Shown here piece by piece: positions 23,482 to 33,889 of a DNA stretch of 36,110 nt. Source of the stretch: JASFYU01 sp045046905 (GTDB taxonomy: Bacteria; Bacteroidota; Bacteroidia; Flavobacteriales; Flavobacteriaceae). Below the pieces are notes generated by a model, which did no database searches, was not told the origin of the DNA, and was given only the letters and a program-made list of their open reading frames with translations. A program made the position numbers and the translations under genes. The stretch covers positions 1-36,110 of the forward strand of contig JASFYU010000188.1 of assembly GCA_045046905.1 (NCBI GenBank). The letters run 5' to 3'. Positions within the stretch are counted from its first letter, which is position 1. The number at the start of each line of letters is the position of its first letter.

Positions 23482-26400
23482 TTAGAATTGTGAATTGTGA
23501 ATTGTGAAAATATATGATTTGTCATTACTTGAAACAACTAAGAAGCTGTCTTTATTTAATGGTATGATTTTTCGGGCATTTAATTTTTTTGGTAAAGGCA
23601 GATAGTTGAACGATCCAAATTTTCCGTTATTCGAAAAAGATAAAACACCTCCTGAATTACCATCACTTTGACCTAATTCGGTGGTGTAATCAAGAAAATT
23701 ACCGACAAAGATAATCTGAGTATTTCCTCCACTTTGTTCTATATGAATATCTTCAATGCTGCTCATTTGTGCTTCTTTTGGAAAAGGTACTTCCTTAAAA
23801 TTGGTGCCAAATTTAAGATACACCATCGAACGGAGTTCAGATACTTTTTTAACCTCCAAGATATCTCCTTCTGCCTTTTCTGTGAGGTCTTCAATGCTCT
23901 TAATTTTTGAAAATGCACTATAACTTAAAAAGTTCTTCTTTAATGAAGGCAATTGATCTACCAATTTATCTTTGGATGCAAAAGGAACATAGTTTCCAAA
24001 GAAGTCGTAAAAAATAATGGGATCCAATTGTCCATTGTCATCAAAATCATCAAGAAACAGTTTTATGGGGCGTTCTTTAGAAGCTTTTAGCTTAAAATTT
24101 AAACCTGCGTTGCCCGCAATAATATCTTTTTGCCCATTTCCATCTAAATCACAAACCAAAACGGTATTCCACATTCCGTGACTGTTTTCTAGGCCATATT
24201 TTTTAGTTTCGTTTACAAAGCTCGAATCACCTTGATTAATCAAGATGGTGATAGGCATCCAATCGCCGACCATTATTAGATCTAGCAGCTTGTCATTGTT
24301 AATATCTACCCATTTACTATCGGTAACCATGCCAAATCTTGTTTTTTGAACAATACTAAATTCGCCTTTACCGTTATTTTTTAAAATATAGCTATAGGGT
24401 GATAAGCCATATCCTCCAGGAATAGACCGGTTTCCAATAAATAGGTCGTCGAACCCATCGCCATTAAAATCGGCAGAAGAAACACTTCCTCCATTGGCCC
24501 TAATCAAGGAAACGTTTAAACGCTTAAATTTTGCGTTTCCATCGTTGATATATATCCTGTCCTCTAAATGTTTATCGCCCTCTATTTTATCATTACCACC
24601 GCTCATCACATAAAGATCAAGGTCGCCATCATTTTCAAAATCAAAAGTTGCAACATCCACATCCTCGTAGATAATATCTTTTGTAAAGTCACTGTTTTTA
24701 TCATTTATATAGTCTCCATTTTTTTGTTTTATGAATAGGGCAGGAGATTGGTATTTGGCACCTCCTATGTAAATATCCTCTAGCCCGTCTCCGTTAAAAT
24801 CTGCTTTGACTAAAGCAGGGCCTTCCGAGGATAATTTTTCAGGCATTAACACTTCCCTTTCGTAATCTAAAAAGGTGTTTTCCATATGTGTAAAAGGAAA
24901 AAGGCGTATTGAATTTGGTTCAGCCAAGGCATTGTTATCACTGGTATGGGTAGTTATTGAGTTTCGTTTAATTGAGTGATGTTCATTAATTGCCAATCCT
25001 TTCTCTATTTGAGTGCTGCCACCCAACCATTTAATTTTTACAGAATCAATTTTTTTTATGGCGCCTAGTCCAAAATGGAGTTTATGTGTAGAAGATGACT
25101 GAAAGCCTCTTGTAGCGGTTAATTCTTTATAAAATTCGTGGTTTTCGGCATATAAGTAGATTTTGGCGCCGCTCGGATTTTTAAGACTCTCATTTCCTAG
25201 TAATGAGAAAGAAATAAAATTATTTTTTGATGTATTTGGGCTCTTGTTCTCTAATAAAAATGCTGTTTGATTTATGTTATTTACTATAAGGTCCAAATCA
25301 CCGTCATTATCTAGGTCACTATAAGCGGCACCGTTAGAATAGGACGCTTCTAAACCGGATCTTTCGCTTAGTTTATCAAATTTTAGATTGCCTTTGTTGT
25401 GAAAAAAGATATTCGAAATATTATTTGAAGGCATTTCGCCAATTAATTTTTTCTCAAGTTTATTTTGTTCCGTTGGCTTATATTTTGAGAAATCTACATT
25501 GCTTAAATAGTTGATAAAATTAAGATCATTGGGGCGTTTGTATATGCCATTAGTAATGTAAATATCATTGAGGCCGTCATTATCATAATCCTGAATCAAT
25601 GTAGACCAGCTCCAGTCTGTTGCATAGGTTTCTGTCATTAAGGCAATATCGGTGAATGATTGGTCGTCTCTATTTAATTGCAAAGTGTTTCTGGCATATT
25701 GGTCTTCGAAACCAAAATTATTCTTAATCTGGGTTACTTTATCGGAATCCTCACCAACAGATTTTAAAAATATTTCATGCTCAAAAGGCATCATGTCAAG
25801 GGTGAAAATATCAGGACGCTGGTCATTATTGATATCTGCAATATCAACTCCCATTGTAAATCTAGAGGTATGGTTTAAATAGCTTGCGATAGATTCTTTA
25901 AAGGTCTTATCTCCTTGGTTTATGTAGAGGTAATCATTTTCATGAAAATCATTTCCTACATATATATCTATTAAACCATCATTATTAATGTCAGCAGTGA
26001 TCAAGGCCAAGCCATACCCCAGTGCGCTACTATAAATGCCAGATTTCTCGGTAACATCTTTAAATTTTAGGACTCCCTCATTCAATCTATTTTCGTAAAA
26101 CCGATCTCCTGAAAGTGAATCTGATTTTTGACGTTGATTTATGTTGCCATAACTTCTTGGGGTGTGTACCGAGTGGTTCATTAGATACATATCCATATCT
26201 CCATCATTGTCATAATCAAAGAAGGAGGCCTGTGTGGAAAAGCCTGAAAAATCTAGGCCATAGGCGGAAGAAGATTCAATAAAGGAGTTGTTGCCTTGGT
26301 TTATGTACAGTAAGTTATGGGCTTTTAAACCTTTATAATCACCAACTTTAGAAACGTAAATATCTAAAAGGCCATCATTATTCACGTCTTCCATGCTTAC

Positions 26401-26760
26401 TCCTGTAGACCATGTGGAGTCTATGGCTATTCCGGCTTCTTTTGTAATGTCTTTAAATTTTAAACCGCCTAAATTTAAGTACAGCTTATCTGAGGTCTGG
26501 TTAGCGGTAAAATAGATATCCTCTAGGCCATCATTATTAATATCGCCAAGGGCAACACCCCCTCCGTTATAATAATATAGGTATTCAATAATGTTAAGGT
26601 CATCGAGGTGTAGTAGGTCATTTGAGAAGGTGATGCCACTGCTATCTGAAGGAACAGTCTCGAAATAAATGGCTGCTTTTTCTATGGTGATTTCTTCTTT
26701 TTCTGTACAGCCAAAGAAAAGCAGGGTTGTACTAATAAGGATACCTACTAAATATTTCAT
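23482..26760 (-). CDS. VCBS/FG-GAP repeat lipoprotein with ASPIC/UnbV domain (paralogue 3)
   Basis: 1092 aa. Lipobox LLFFGC near residue 18 predicts an outer-membrane lipoprotein. About 13 calcium-type loops of the form DxDxDG run through the protein (DINNDGLED, DVNNDGLLD, DYDNDGDMD, DLDNDGDLD and others), as in integrin-like beta-propellers. An ASPIC/UnbV domain sits mid-protein (RGFQSSSTHKLHFGLG then SVKIKWLGGSTQ). Paralogous along its full length to the genes at 26765-30037 and 30617-33889. Such proteins often accompany SusCD in marine Bacteroidota and are presumed surface proteins binding or processing a polymer; activity is not known. It starts 4 bp after the preceding gene's stop, so it is the last gene of the operon. 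Confidence 0.9.
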   Translation of the reverse strand: MKYLVGILISTTLLFFGCTEKEEITIEKAAIYFETVPSDSSGITFSNDLLHLDDLNIIEYLYYYNGGGVALGDINNDGLEDIYFTANQTSDKLYLNLGGLKFKDITKEAGIAIDSTWSTGVSMEDVNNDGLLDIYVSKVGDYKGLKAHNLLYINQGNNSFIESSSAYGLDFSGFSTQASFFDYDNDGDMDMYLMNHSVHTPRSYGNINQRQKSDSLSGDRFYENRLNEGVLKFKDVTEKSGIYSSALGYGLALITADINNDGLIDIYVGNDFHENDYLYINQGDKTFKESIASYLNHTSRFTMGVDIADINNDQRPDIFTLDMMPFEHEIFLKSVGEDSDKVTQIKNNFGFEDQYARNTLQLNRDDQSFTDIALMTETYATDWSWSTLIQDYDNDGLNDIYITNGIYKRPNDLNFINYLSNVDFSKYKPTEQNKLEKKLIGEMPSNNISNIFFHNKGNLKFDKLSERSGLEASYSNGAAYSDLDNDGDLDLIVNNINQTAFLLENKSPNTSKNNFISFSLLGNESLKNPSGAKIYLYAENHEFYKELTATRGFQSSSTHKLHFGLGAIKKIDSVKIKWLGGSTQIEKGLAINEHHSIKRNSITTHTSDNNALAEPNSIRLFPFTHMENTFLDYEREVLMPEKLSSEGPALVKADFNGDGLEDIYIGGAKYQSPALFIKQKNGDYINDKNSDFTKDIIYEDVDVATFDFENDGDLDLYVMSGGNDKIEGDKHLEDRIYINDGNAKFKRLNVSLIRANGGSVSSADFNGDGFDDLFIGNRSIPGGYGLSPYSYILKNNGKGEFSIVQKTRFGMVTDSKWVDINNDKLLDLIMVGDWMPITILINQGDSSFVNETKKYGLENSHGMWNTVLVCDLDGNGQKDIIAGNAGLNFKLKASKERPIKLFLDDFDDNGQLDPIIFYDFFGNYVPFASKDKLVDQLPSLKKNFLSYSAFSKIKSIEDLTEKAEGDILEVKKVSELRSMVYLKFGTNFKEVPFPKEAQMSSIEDIHIEQSGGNTQIIFVGNFLDYTTELGQSDGNSGGVLSFSNNGKFGSFNYLPLPKKLNARKIIPLNKDSFLVVSSNDKSYIFTIHNSQF

Positions 26761-26764
26761 TTTT

Positions 26765-29700
26765 TTAATATTTAAATACTACCAAGGAGTCACTATTTCT
26801 GACCGCGATAAGCTTTCTGCCATCTATGACCAAATCACGAACCTCGCCATTAATCACAAAGCCTTTACCATTTTTGTGGCTCTTAAAGCCTTTTTTACCC
26901 AAGTTTTCTAAATAAACCCCATAAGAGGCATCATATCTGCCAACTTCTGGTTTTACATTGTAAAGGTTTCCACCTAAAACAATATCTTGGTCGCCATCAT
27001 TATCAAAGTCATGGGTGACGATTGCATAAATGGCAGAAAATTGGACCTCTATGGGAAGTTCTTCTACACGAAAATTAAAATCTCCTTGATTTATTAATAG
27101 CACAGATGAAAGTGTATTGACCTCTAATTTATTCGCCCCATTTAATTCTTCAGCAGTGAAGATGTCATTAATACTTGCATCTCTAAAAGATTCATAGTCA
27201 GGAAACTTCTTTTTAAGTCCTCTTATTTGGTCAATGAGATTATGCCGTAGCGCATAGGGGTAGTCCTTGCCATTATCAGCGCGAAAAGTTAGAATTGGAT
27301 CTATAAATCCATTGTTGTCAAAATCTTTAGAGAATAATGTTATCGGGTTTTCGGGGCTAGCCTTAAACTTGCTGTTTAGGCCTAGATTTCCTAGTATAAG
27401 ATCTAAGTCTCCGTCATTGTCAATATCCGTTTGATGAATGGTATTCCACCATCCTTTAAGGTTCGAAAGTGAATTATCTGTTTTCTTTGTAAATGAGCCC
27501 TTATCATTTACGAATATTTCTAGGCCCATAAACTCGCCAACAAGTATTAAATCATCATCGCCGTCGCCATCTAGGTCTTGAAATAAGGCATCTGTAATCA
27601 TTCCAATACCATTTAAATCGTCAGCAACTTTATCAGTCACATTGGTGAAATTTCCTTTTCCATCATTTTGAAGAATAAAGCCCGAACATGGCGCCCCATA
27701 TTGGAGAGGAATAATACGTTCCCCAACAAATAGATCTAAATCGCCATCATTATCAATGTCAGATGCAATTACTGTCGAGGTGCTATGAACTGATTCTTTG
27801 GCTGGCAGCCGCTGACTTGACAGTTCAAAATTTCCTGCGCCGTCATTTAGATAAAGCCTATCTAAAAAACTGGTTGAATATCTAGAGAATTCAATACCTC
27901 CGCTGCATACATACAGGTCTAAATCTCCGTCGTTATCGGCATCAAAAAACAAGCTTGCCGAATCTTCTGAATTACTACTTTTATTAAAATCTTGACTTTT
28001 ACTGAGAATAAAAGTGTCATTACTACCCAAGAGCAGCCTTGGCGAATTGCCTTTAGAACCCCCAATAAACAAGTCTTGTTGGCCGTCATTGTTTATATCT
28101 GCCATTGAAGTTTTAGGGCCTTCGGTACTATACATATGGTGCAAAAGACGATCTCGATCAAAATCAACAAAACGGTTTTCGTTATGTTTAAAGTTGATTC
28201 TTGTATTGATTTTTTGGAATAAGGGTTTTTCATTAGATATAGAATCTTGTTTAACAACTTTGGCATTTTCTTCAGATAAGACCAAGGTCTGATCAACTTT
28301 CACATTGTTCAAGGAGGTGACCTTGCCAGAGGGCCAAGTGATACTTACCGATACAGGCTTATTGGTCTCGAGACCAAAGTTAGGTCGTGGGTCCATACTG
28401 GACTGAAATCCTCTTATCGGCTGATTTTCGAGGGTAAGATGACCTGATTTGATTTCTATTTTTGAACCTATTCCAAACGTATTTTTATGTTCCCCTTTTA
28501 GAACAAACTTAAGGTAATGAGCTTGTTCCTTTTCCATGGTGGTGTTTCGGTAAACAAAAGCTTTCATATTTAAATTGTTCACTACGAGGTCTAAGTCTCC
28601 GTCGTTATCAAGGTCACCGTATGCCGCACCATTAGAAAAACTCTCGGTTAGTAGACCCGATTCCTCAAATTTGTCAAACTTGAGGTTACCCAAATTTTTG
28701 TATGCGTGGTTTTTTTGTTTGTTTGATGGAATAATCTCGATCAGGCGTGCATAATCGACCTTATTATTGGTTACTAGTGATTTTAAAATTTCTTCATTAG
28801 ATATATATTGCAAATAATCTTGATCGGTGAGGTCCTTGTATACTCCGTTTGCGATAAAAAGATCCTTAAGGCCATCGTTATCCATATCAAAAATCAAAGC
28901 TCCCCAGCTCCAATCTGACGCTTCAACACCACTTAATCTGCCAATTTCACTAAACGAATTATTCGTGTTGTTTAATTGAAATGTATTTCGTGTAAATTGA
29001 TGGTGATACCCACTATTGACCTTTAGTTGATATTTGTTCCAATCTTCAAAGGTTGTCACGGTTTTTAAACGCTGGTATTCTGAAGGAAGCATCTCTGTGA
29101 CAAAAATATCATTGTACCCATCATTATTAATATCAGCCATATCGGCCCCCATTGATGCGGCGCTAATTGCTGTTATTTGATTTTCTAGTTGTTCGGAGAA
29201 GGTACCGTTTTGATTATTTATATAGAGATAATCTCTTTCAAAAAAATCATTTGAAACGTAAATATCTTCCCAGCCATCATTATTTACATCACCAACGGTA
29301 ACACCTAGGCCAAACCCTACCACACTGCCGTAAATGCCTGCTTTTTCGCTCACATCAACAAATTTACCATCTCTATTTTCCATCAATTTATCACCGCCCA
29401 ACAGATCTCTTTTTGGGCGTTCATTTCGTTGAAGGTTAAAACTGCCAATTGCTTGATACGAGTTGTTGAGTATATACGCGTCTAAGTCACCATCTTTGTC
29501 ATAATCAAAAAAAGAGGCATGTGTTGAAAACCCATTATCGGCAAGATTATATGCCGCTGCCGCCTCTGTAAATGTTTGATTACCATTATTTATAAAGAGT
29601 TCGTTTTGTTTGTTCTCTCCATTAAGGTCTCCAGAGTTACACACATAAATATCTAAATAGCCATCTCCATTAATATCTACCATAGAGACTCCTGTAGACC

Positions 29701-30037
29701 ATGGTTTTGTTCCGCCAACCATCGCTTTTTCTGTAATATTCTCAAATTGAAAATCACCCAAATTTAGGTAGAGCCTGTTCTGTTTTTGATTTGCAGTAAA
29801 ATAAATATCGGGTAAACCATCATTGTTGATATCACCTATGGCCACCCCTCCACCATTGTAGTAGTTACGGTATTTATAGACGTTGAAATCATTGTCAAAG
29901 TCAAGGTCATTAGAGAAATCAATAGCTGTTTTTGATTCGTCTAATAATTCAAAGGTTTTTTGAGGTTCTTTTATATCTGTATTGCAGTTGATCAATACGA
30001 TAGAAAAGATGGCTAAAAGTGCTCTTTTATAGGTCAT
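26765..30037 (-). CDS. VCBS/FG-GAP repeat lipoprotein with ASPIC/UnbV domain (paralogue 2)
   Basis: 1090 aa. The signal peptide ends in a lipobox-like VLINC. About 14 DxDxDG-type loops (DINNDGLPD, DINGDGYLD, DYDKDGDLD, DVNNDGWED, DLDGDGDDD, DFDNDGDQD). The ASPIC/UnbV region reads RGFQSSMDPRPNFGLE then SVSITWPSGKVTSL. The conserved N-terminal stretch YRNYYNGGGVAIGDINNDGL is shared with both paralogues. It lies 17 bp after the small lipoprotein gene and 4 bp before paralogue 3. Probable surface lipoprotein of the SusCD locus; ligand unknown. Confidence 0.9.
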   Translation of the reverse strand: MTYKRALLAIFSIVLINCNTDIKEPQKTFELLDESKTAIDFSNDLDFDNDFNVYKYRNYYNGGGVAIGDINNDGLPDIYFTANQKQNRLYLNLGDFQFENITEKAMVGGTKPWSTGVSMVDINGDGYLDIYVCNSGDLNGENKQNELFINNGNQTFTEAAAAYNLADNGFSTHASFFDYDKDGDLDAYILNNSYQAIGSFNLQRNERPKRDLLGGDKLMENRDGKFVDVSEKAGIYGSVVGFGLGVTVGDVNNDGWEDIYVSNDFFERDYLYINNQNGTFSEQLENQITAISAASMGADMADINNDGYNDIFVTEMLPSEYQRLKTVTTFEDWNKYQLKVNSGYHHQFTRNTFQLNNTNNSFSEIGRLSGVEASDWSWGALIFDMDNDGLKDLFIANGVYKDLTDQDYLQYISNEEILKSLVTNNKVDYARLIEIIPSNKQKNHAYKNLGNLKFDKFEESGLLTESFSNGAAYGDLDNDGDLDLVVNNLNMKAFVYRNTTMEKEQAHYLKFVLKGEHKNTFGIGSKIEIKSGHLTLENQPIRGFQSSMDPRPNFGLETNKPVSVSITWPSGKVTSLNNVKVDQTLVLSEENAKVVKQDSISNEKPLFQKINTRINFKHNENRFVDFDRDRLLHHMYSTEGPKTSMADINNDGQQDLFIGGSKGNSPRLLLGSNDTFILSKSQDFNKSSNSEDSASLFFDADNDGDLDLYVCSGGIEFSRYSTSFLDRLYLNDGAGNFELSSQRLPAKESVHSTSTVIASDIDNDGDLDLFVGERIIPLQYGAPCSGFILQNDGKGNFTNVTDKVADDLNGIGMITDALFQDLDGDGDDDLILVGEFMGLEIFVNDKGSFTKKTDNSLSNLKGWWNTIHQTDIDNDGDLDLILGNLGLNSKFKASPENPITLFSKDFDNNGFIDPILTFRADNGKDYPYALRHNLIDQIRGLKKKFPDYESFRDASINDIFTAEELNGANKLEVNTLSSVLLINQGDFNFRVEELPIEVQFSAIYAIVTHDFDNDGDQDIVLGGNLYNVKPEVGRYDASYGVYLENLGKKGFKSHKNGKGFVINGEVRDLVIDGRKLIAVRNSDSLVVFKY

Positions 30038-30054
30038 GGGCAGTACATTTTAGG

Positions 30055-30660
30055 TTAATCCAGTGCGGTTCTAAGATCATCAATCAGTACCTTAACGCTT
30101 TTGTTATCGTCTATTGGCTTTATGATAATACGGCGATTTCCATCAATTTTTACAAAAATATTGCCTTTGTTCTTTTTCATTTCAACCTTAAGAAAATCAT
30201 TGCCCGGGTACCAGGATCGTAATGTGTCTTTGACAGCATGAATCAACTGATCCGATTGCAAAGATTTGTTCCATAAAGACCAGGCATTGTACGAGAATTG
30301 CATATCCATTCCGGTCATTATTTTTTCTTTGTTAAAAATGCCATAAAAATGCATGGTAGTGGCATATTTGGTGTCATCTCCTTTTTTAGTTGGTAGAATA
30401 TATTTTACAGACATTTTAACGCCACCATTGGTTACGATTTCATCTTGGTTTAGTTTCATACATATCGCAAAAAACTCTTGATTGGTCTGTCCGAACTTCA
30501 AGCCTAAAAAAATAGAATCGTGTACAATTTCTTTCGCTATTTCGGTTTTTATAAGCTTTGAATATTCAGATTCTGAGCAAGCTGCCATCGAAATAAAAAG
30601 AATAGATATAAAAATATTAAAACTTGTTTTTAAAAGTTTTAAAACTTGTTTTTTCATCAT
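30055..30660 (-). CDS. Small lipoprotein of the SusCD/VCBS operon, unknown function
   Basis: 201 aa with Lys-rich N-terminus, hydrophobic stretch and lipobox SMAAC (Cys28). The first 44 bases overlap the end of the upstream VCBS gene in another frame, which indicates coupled translation. The mature part is charged, with no recognised domain; segments such as IFLGLKFGQTNQEFFAICMK and WYPGNDFLKVEMKKNKGNIF suggest a mixed alpha/beta fold. It lies between two VCBS/ASPIC genes and is likely exported with them. I cannot name a family. Confidence 0.78.
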   Translation of the reverse strand: MMKKQVLKLLKTSFNIFISILFISMAACSESEYSKLIKTEIAKEIVHDSIFLGLKFGQTNQEFFAICMKLNQDEIVTNGGVKMSVKYILPTKKGDDTKYATTMHFYGIFNKEKIMTGMDMQFSYNAWSLWNKSLQSDQLIHAVKDTLRSWYPGNDFLKVEMKKNKGNIFVKIDGNRRIIIKPIDDNKSVKVLIDDLRTALD

Positions 30661-33600
30661 TTATGGGTGCAATTAATATTTTATTAGTGCCGTGGTCAAT
30701 CCACTTCAGGTCTCTAATTTGTCCTTTTATATTTAAGGAGAACACTTCTACTTTCTCACTTTTTGATGTATAGGGTCCAAAGATGGCCCATCCCTTTGAA
30801 GCATCATACCTACCAAATTGAGGTTTGACCAAGTATTGATTTCCGCCAAAGAATAGATCTTCAAAGCCGTCTCCATTTATGTCAGCAGAGGTAATGGCAT
30901 ATACGGGGGCATATTGTATTTTACTCGGAAGTTTTCTTAAAACAAATTTTCCTTGCTCATTAAAGAATACGGCACTTTCAATAATTTGTAGATCAATGTA
31001 AGTTGCTTTCTTCAGTATTTCTTCTGAAAAAATAGATTTAATATCTGCCGTACTGTACTCTTTATAATACAGTAATTTCTTTTTCAGCGATGGTATTTGA
31101 GAGATCAATTCGTCTTTATCTACAATCGGATAATACGTATTGTCTTTCTTTTTACATATGATCTGTTCTTGAAAACCATTGCCATCAAAATCGGAGATAT
31201 ACATTCTCATGTCTGCTTCGAAAAAGTTGTTGAGACCAATATTGCCGGCTACAATATCTAGATCACCGTCATTATCAACATCGGCAAGCTCCATAGAAGA
31301 CCAAATGCCGGATGTATTGGAGAGATTGTATGAACTGCTCTTGTCCTCTAGTTTTGAATTTGTATTGATAAAGATTTTAATCGGCATCCATTCTCCAAGT
31401 ACAATAAGGTCTTGCCAGCCGTCATTATTGATATCTACCCAGCTGGCATCGGTAATCATTCCAATATTGGAGAGCGCATCATTTTTGATGGTTTTAAAAT
31501 TTCCATGACCATCATTTTCAAGAATATACCCAGATGCCGGAAGGCCATACAGATTAGTTTTATACCGTTCACCCACAAATAGGTCTATATCGCCATCATT
31601 GTCATAGTCCGCGGCTTTCACAACTGAAGAACTTATTGTTCTTGTAAAAGAGGGTGAGCTGCTAGCCTTTGTAAACGTATTGTTTTCGTTTATGTAATAG
31701 GTATCATTCAGCGCTGTTGAATATGGAGAGTATGCCTTACCTCCGTGACAAACATAAAGATCCATATCTCCGTCATTATCTCCGTCAAAGAAGATAGCAT
31801 CTATATCTTCTGAATTTATTTCGTTTACAAATGGTGAAATTAGGGCCTTATACCCTTCGGAAGATGATATGAATAATTTTCCGGATTGACCTTTTGCTCC
31901 CCCTATAAAAAAATCAACTTTACCATCTTTGTTAATATCCTCACTGGCAAATGCGGGGCCTTCATTACTATACATTTGAGTAAGCAATCGCTCATTATTG
32001 AAGTCTATATATTCATTTTCTTTATGAGTAAAGTCAAATAAGGGTGAAATATCTAGGGTTATTGACTTCTTGCTCTTATTTTTCGGAAAGGCTATTGAGT
32101 CGGAGGTCTCCATAGGGGATCGTATGGTATATGTTCTATTTGTCGCCAGATCTGATAGTATGGTGGTAGACCCATCAGGCCATTTTACCCACAAAGAATC
32201 TATATAGCTTGCATTACCTACTCCAAAATGTATGCCTAATGGAACGCTACTTTGAAATCCGCGAGACGCATAATTTTCGCCATAGCCAATTTTAGCATCA
32301 CCATATTTAATGGTGGCTTTTGCCGATATAACATTAGGGTTTTTGCCTTTTTGCACAAATTTCAATGTAATGCTTCTATGGGTTAGGGTATCTGTGGTGT
32401 TTTCATAAACAAAAGAAGGCATATTTACATTGTTTACTACCAGGTCAAGATCCCCATCATTATCAAGATCGGCATACGCACTACCATTACTAAAACTAGG
32501 AAGGCCCAGACCCCAATCTTCACTTTTATTTTCGAAACTAAAATCACCAAGATTGTGAAAGCTTGCATTTGAAATTGCTTGAGAGGGCATTGCATCTATT
32601 AATTTTGTAATAACATCTTTTTGATTGCTATTTACTTTGCTTTTTATAGTCTCCTCATTGGCCGTATAAGTGAGATAGTCTCTATCTAACAAGTCTTTAT
32701 AAATGCCATTGCTTATAAAGATGTCTCTTAGCCCATCATTGTTCATGTCGAATAATAAGGCACCCCAGCTCCATTCGGTTGCTGCAACCTGAGCTTGCCT
32801 TCCCAACTCCATAAAAGTGTTGTCGCCTAAGTTGCGCTGTAGTGTGTTGCGAGAGTACTGATTGAAGTACCCTTTTTGCCTTGCTATTTTATTTTTATCC
32901 CAGGATTCGAACAGTGTTTTGGTTTTTTGCCGTTCTAAGCTAGCGGGTAGCATTTCTGTAACCATAAGATCGGTAAGACCGTCATTGTTCAAATCGGCCA
33001 AGTCGGCTCCCATAGAGCCCATAGATATAGAGCCAAAATAATCTTCTAGTAGTTCTTTGAAACCGCCTTTGGTATCGTTTATATAGAGGTAGTCTTTTTC
33101 AAAAAAATCATTGGATATAAAAATATCCGTCCAATTATCATTGTTGAAATCTCCGAGGGTAATACCCAGTCCAAAACCGATTTCACTGGCATAAATACCA
33201 GCTTCTAAGGTGATGTCAATAAACTTTCCATCGTCATTTCGAAAGAATTTATTACCATCGCCACTTGCATCAGGAATAGTTCTTTGGTCTTTAACAAAAT
33301 CAAAACCACCAATAGATCTCAGTGAATTATTTAAAATGTAAGCATCAAGATCGCCATCTTTATCATAGTCAAAAAAAGCGGCATGTATGGAGAGTCCCAT
33401 TACATCGAGACCGTATTCTTTAGAAGATTCTGTAAATGTTAGGTCACCATTATTAATAAAAAGCTCGTTATGCCTATTGGTTCCTTCTGGTTTTCCAGAC
33501 TTGCATACATAAAGATCTAATAAACCGTCTCCATTAATATCTGCAAAGGTAGCACCTGTTGACCAAACACCGGGGCATGAAACGCCGGCTTTGAGCGTAA

Positions 33601-33889
33601 TATCCTCAAATAGCCAATTTCCTTTATTTAGGTACAATTTATTATCTACCATATTACCGGTAAAATAGATATCCTCTAGACCATCATTGTTTATGTCTGC
33701 AATGGCTACACCGCCACCATTATAAAAATTACGATAAATATAGGGGTTAAAAGCCTCGTTATACGTTAGTTTGTTTTGAAATGATATACCTGTCGAAGCA
33801 TCCGTTAGTGTAAATAACGAGGTGTTTTTTTTGGTTTTTTCATTACAAGAAACAATTAATAAGATGGTAAATACTATAAGCTGCCTCAT
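30617..33889 (-). CDS. VCBS/FG-GAP repeat lipoprotein with ASPIC/UnbV domain (paralogue 1)
   Basis: 1090 aa from the ATG at 33889 (MRQLIVFTILLIVSCNEK, lipobox IVSC), the same length as its paralogues. The open frame extends seven codons to a GTG at 33910, but those residues spoil the signal peptide. About 14 DxDxDG-type loops (DINNDGLED, DINGDGLLD, DYDKDGDLD, DGDNDGDMD, DYDNDGDID, DINGDGFED). ASPIC/UnbV domain: SRGFQSSVPLGIHFGVG then SLWVKWPDGSTTIL. First VCBS gene after SusD. Its 3' end overlaps the start of the small lipoprotein gene. Presumed surface-exposed partner of the SusCD importer. Confidence 0.9.
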   Translation of the reverse strand: MRQLIVFTILLIVSCNEKTKKNTSLFTLTDASTGISFQNKLTYNEAFNPYIYRNFYNGGGVAIADINNDGLEDIYFTGNMVDNKLYLNKGNWLFEDITLKAGVSCPGVWSTGATFADINGDGLLDLYVCKSGKPEGTNRHNELFINNGDLTFTESSKEYGLDVMGLSIHAAFFDYDKDGDLDAYILNNSLRSIGGFDFVKDQRTIPDASGDGNKFFRNDDGKFIDITLEAGIYASEIGFGLGITLGDFNNDNWTDIFISNDFFEKDYLYINDTKGGFKELLEDYFGSISMGSMGADLADLNNDGLTDLMVTEMLPASLERQKTKTLFESWDKNKIARQKGYFNQYSRNTLQRNLGDNTFMELGRQAQVAATEWSWGALLFDMNNDGLRDIFISNGIYKDLLDRDYLTYTANEETIKSKVNSNQKDVITKLIDAMPSQAISNASFHNLGDFSFENKSEDWGLGLPSFSNGSAYADLDNDGDLDLVVNNVNMPSFVYENTTDTLTHRSITLKFVQKGKNPNVISAKATIKYGDAKIGYGENYASRGFQSSVPLGIHFGVGNASYIDSLWVKWPDGSTTILSDLATNRTYTIRSPMETSDSIAFPKNKSKKSITLDISPLFDFTHKENEYIDFNNERLLTQMYSNEGPAFASEDINKDGKVDFFIGGAKGQSGKLFISSSEGYKALISPFVNEINSEDIDAIFFDGDNDGDMDLYVCHGGKAYSPYSTALNDTYYINENNTFTKASSSPSFTRTISSSVVKAADYDNDGDIDLFVGERYKTNLYGLPASGYILENDGHGNFKTIKNDALSNIGMITDASWVDINNDGWQDLIVLGEWMPIKIFINTNSKLEDKSSSYNLSNTSGIWSSMELADVDNDGDLDIVAGNIGLNNFFEADMRMYISDFDGNGFQEQIICKKKDNTYYPIVDKDELISQIPSLKKKLLYYKEYSTADIKSIFSEEILKKATYIDLQIIESAVFFNEQGKFVLRKLPSKIQYAPVYAITSADINGDGFEDLFFGGNQYLVKPQFGRYDASKGWAIFGPYTSKSEKVEVFSLNIKGQIRDLKWIDHGTNKILIAPINDEKTSFKTFKNKF

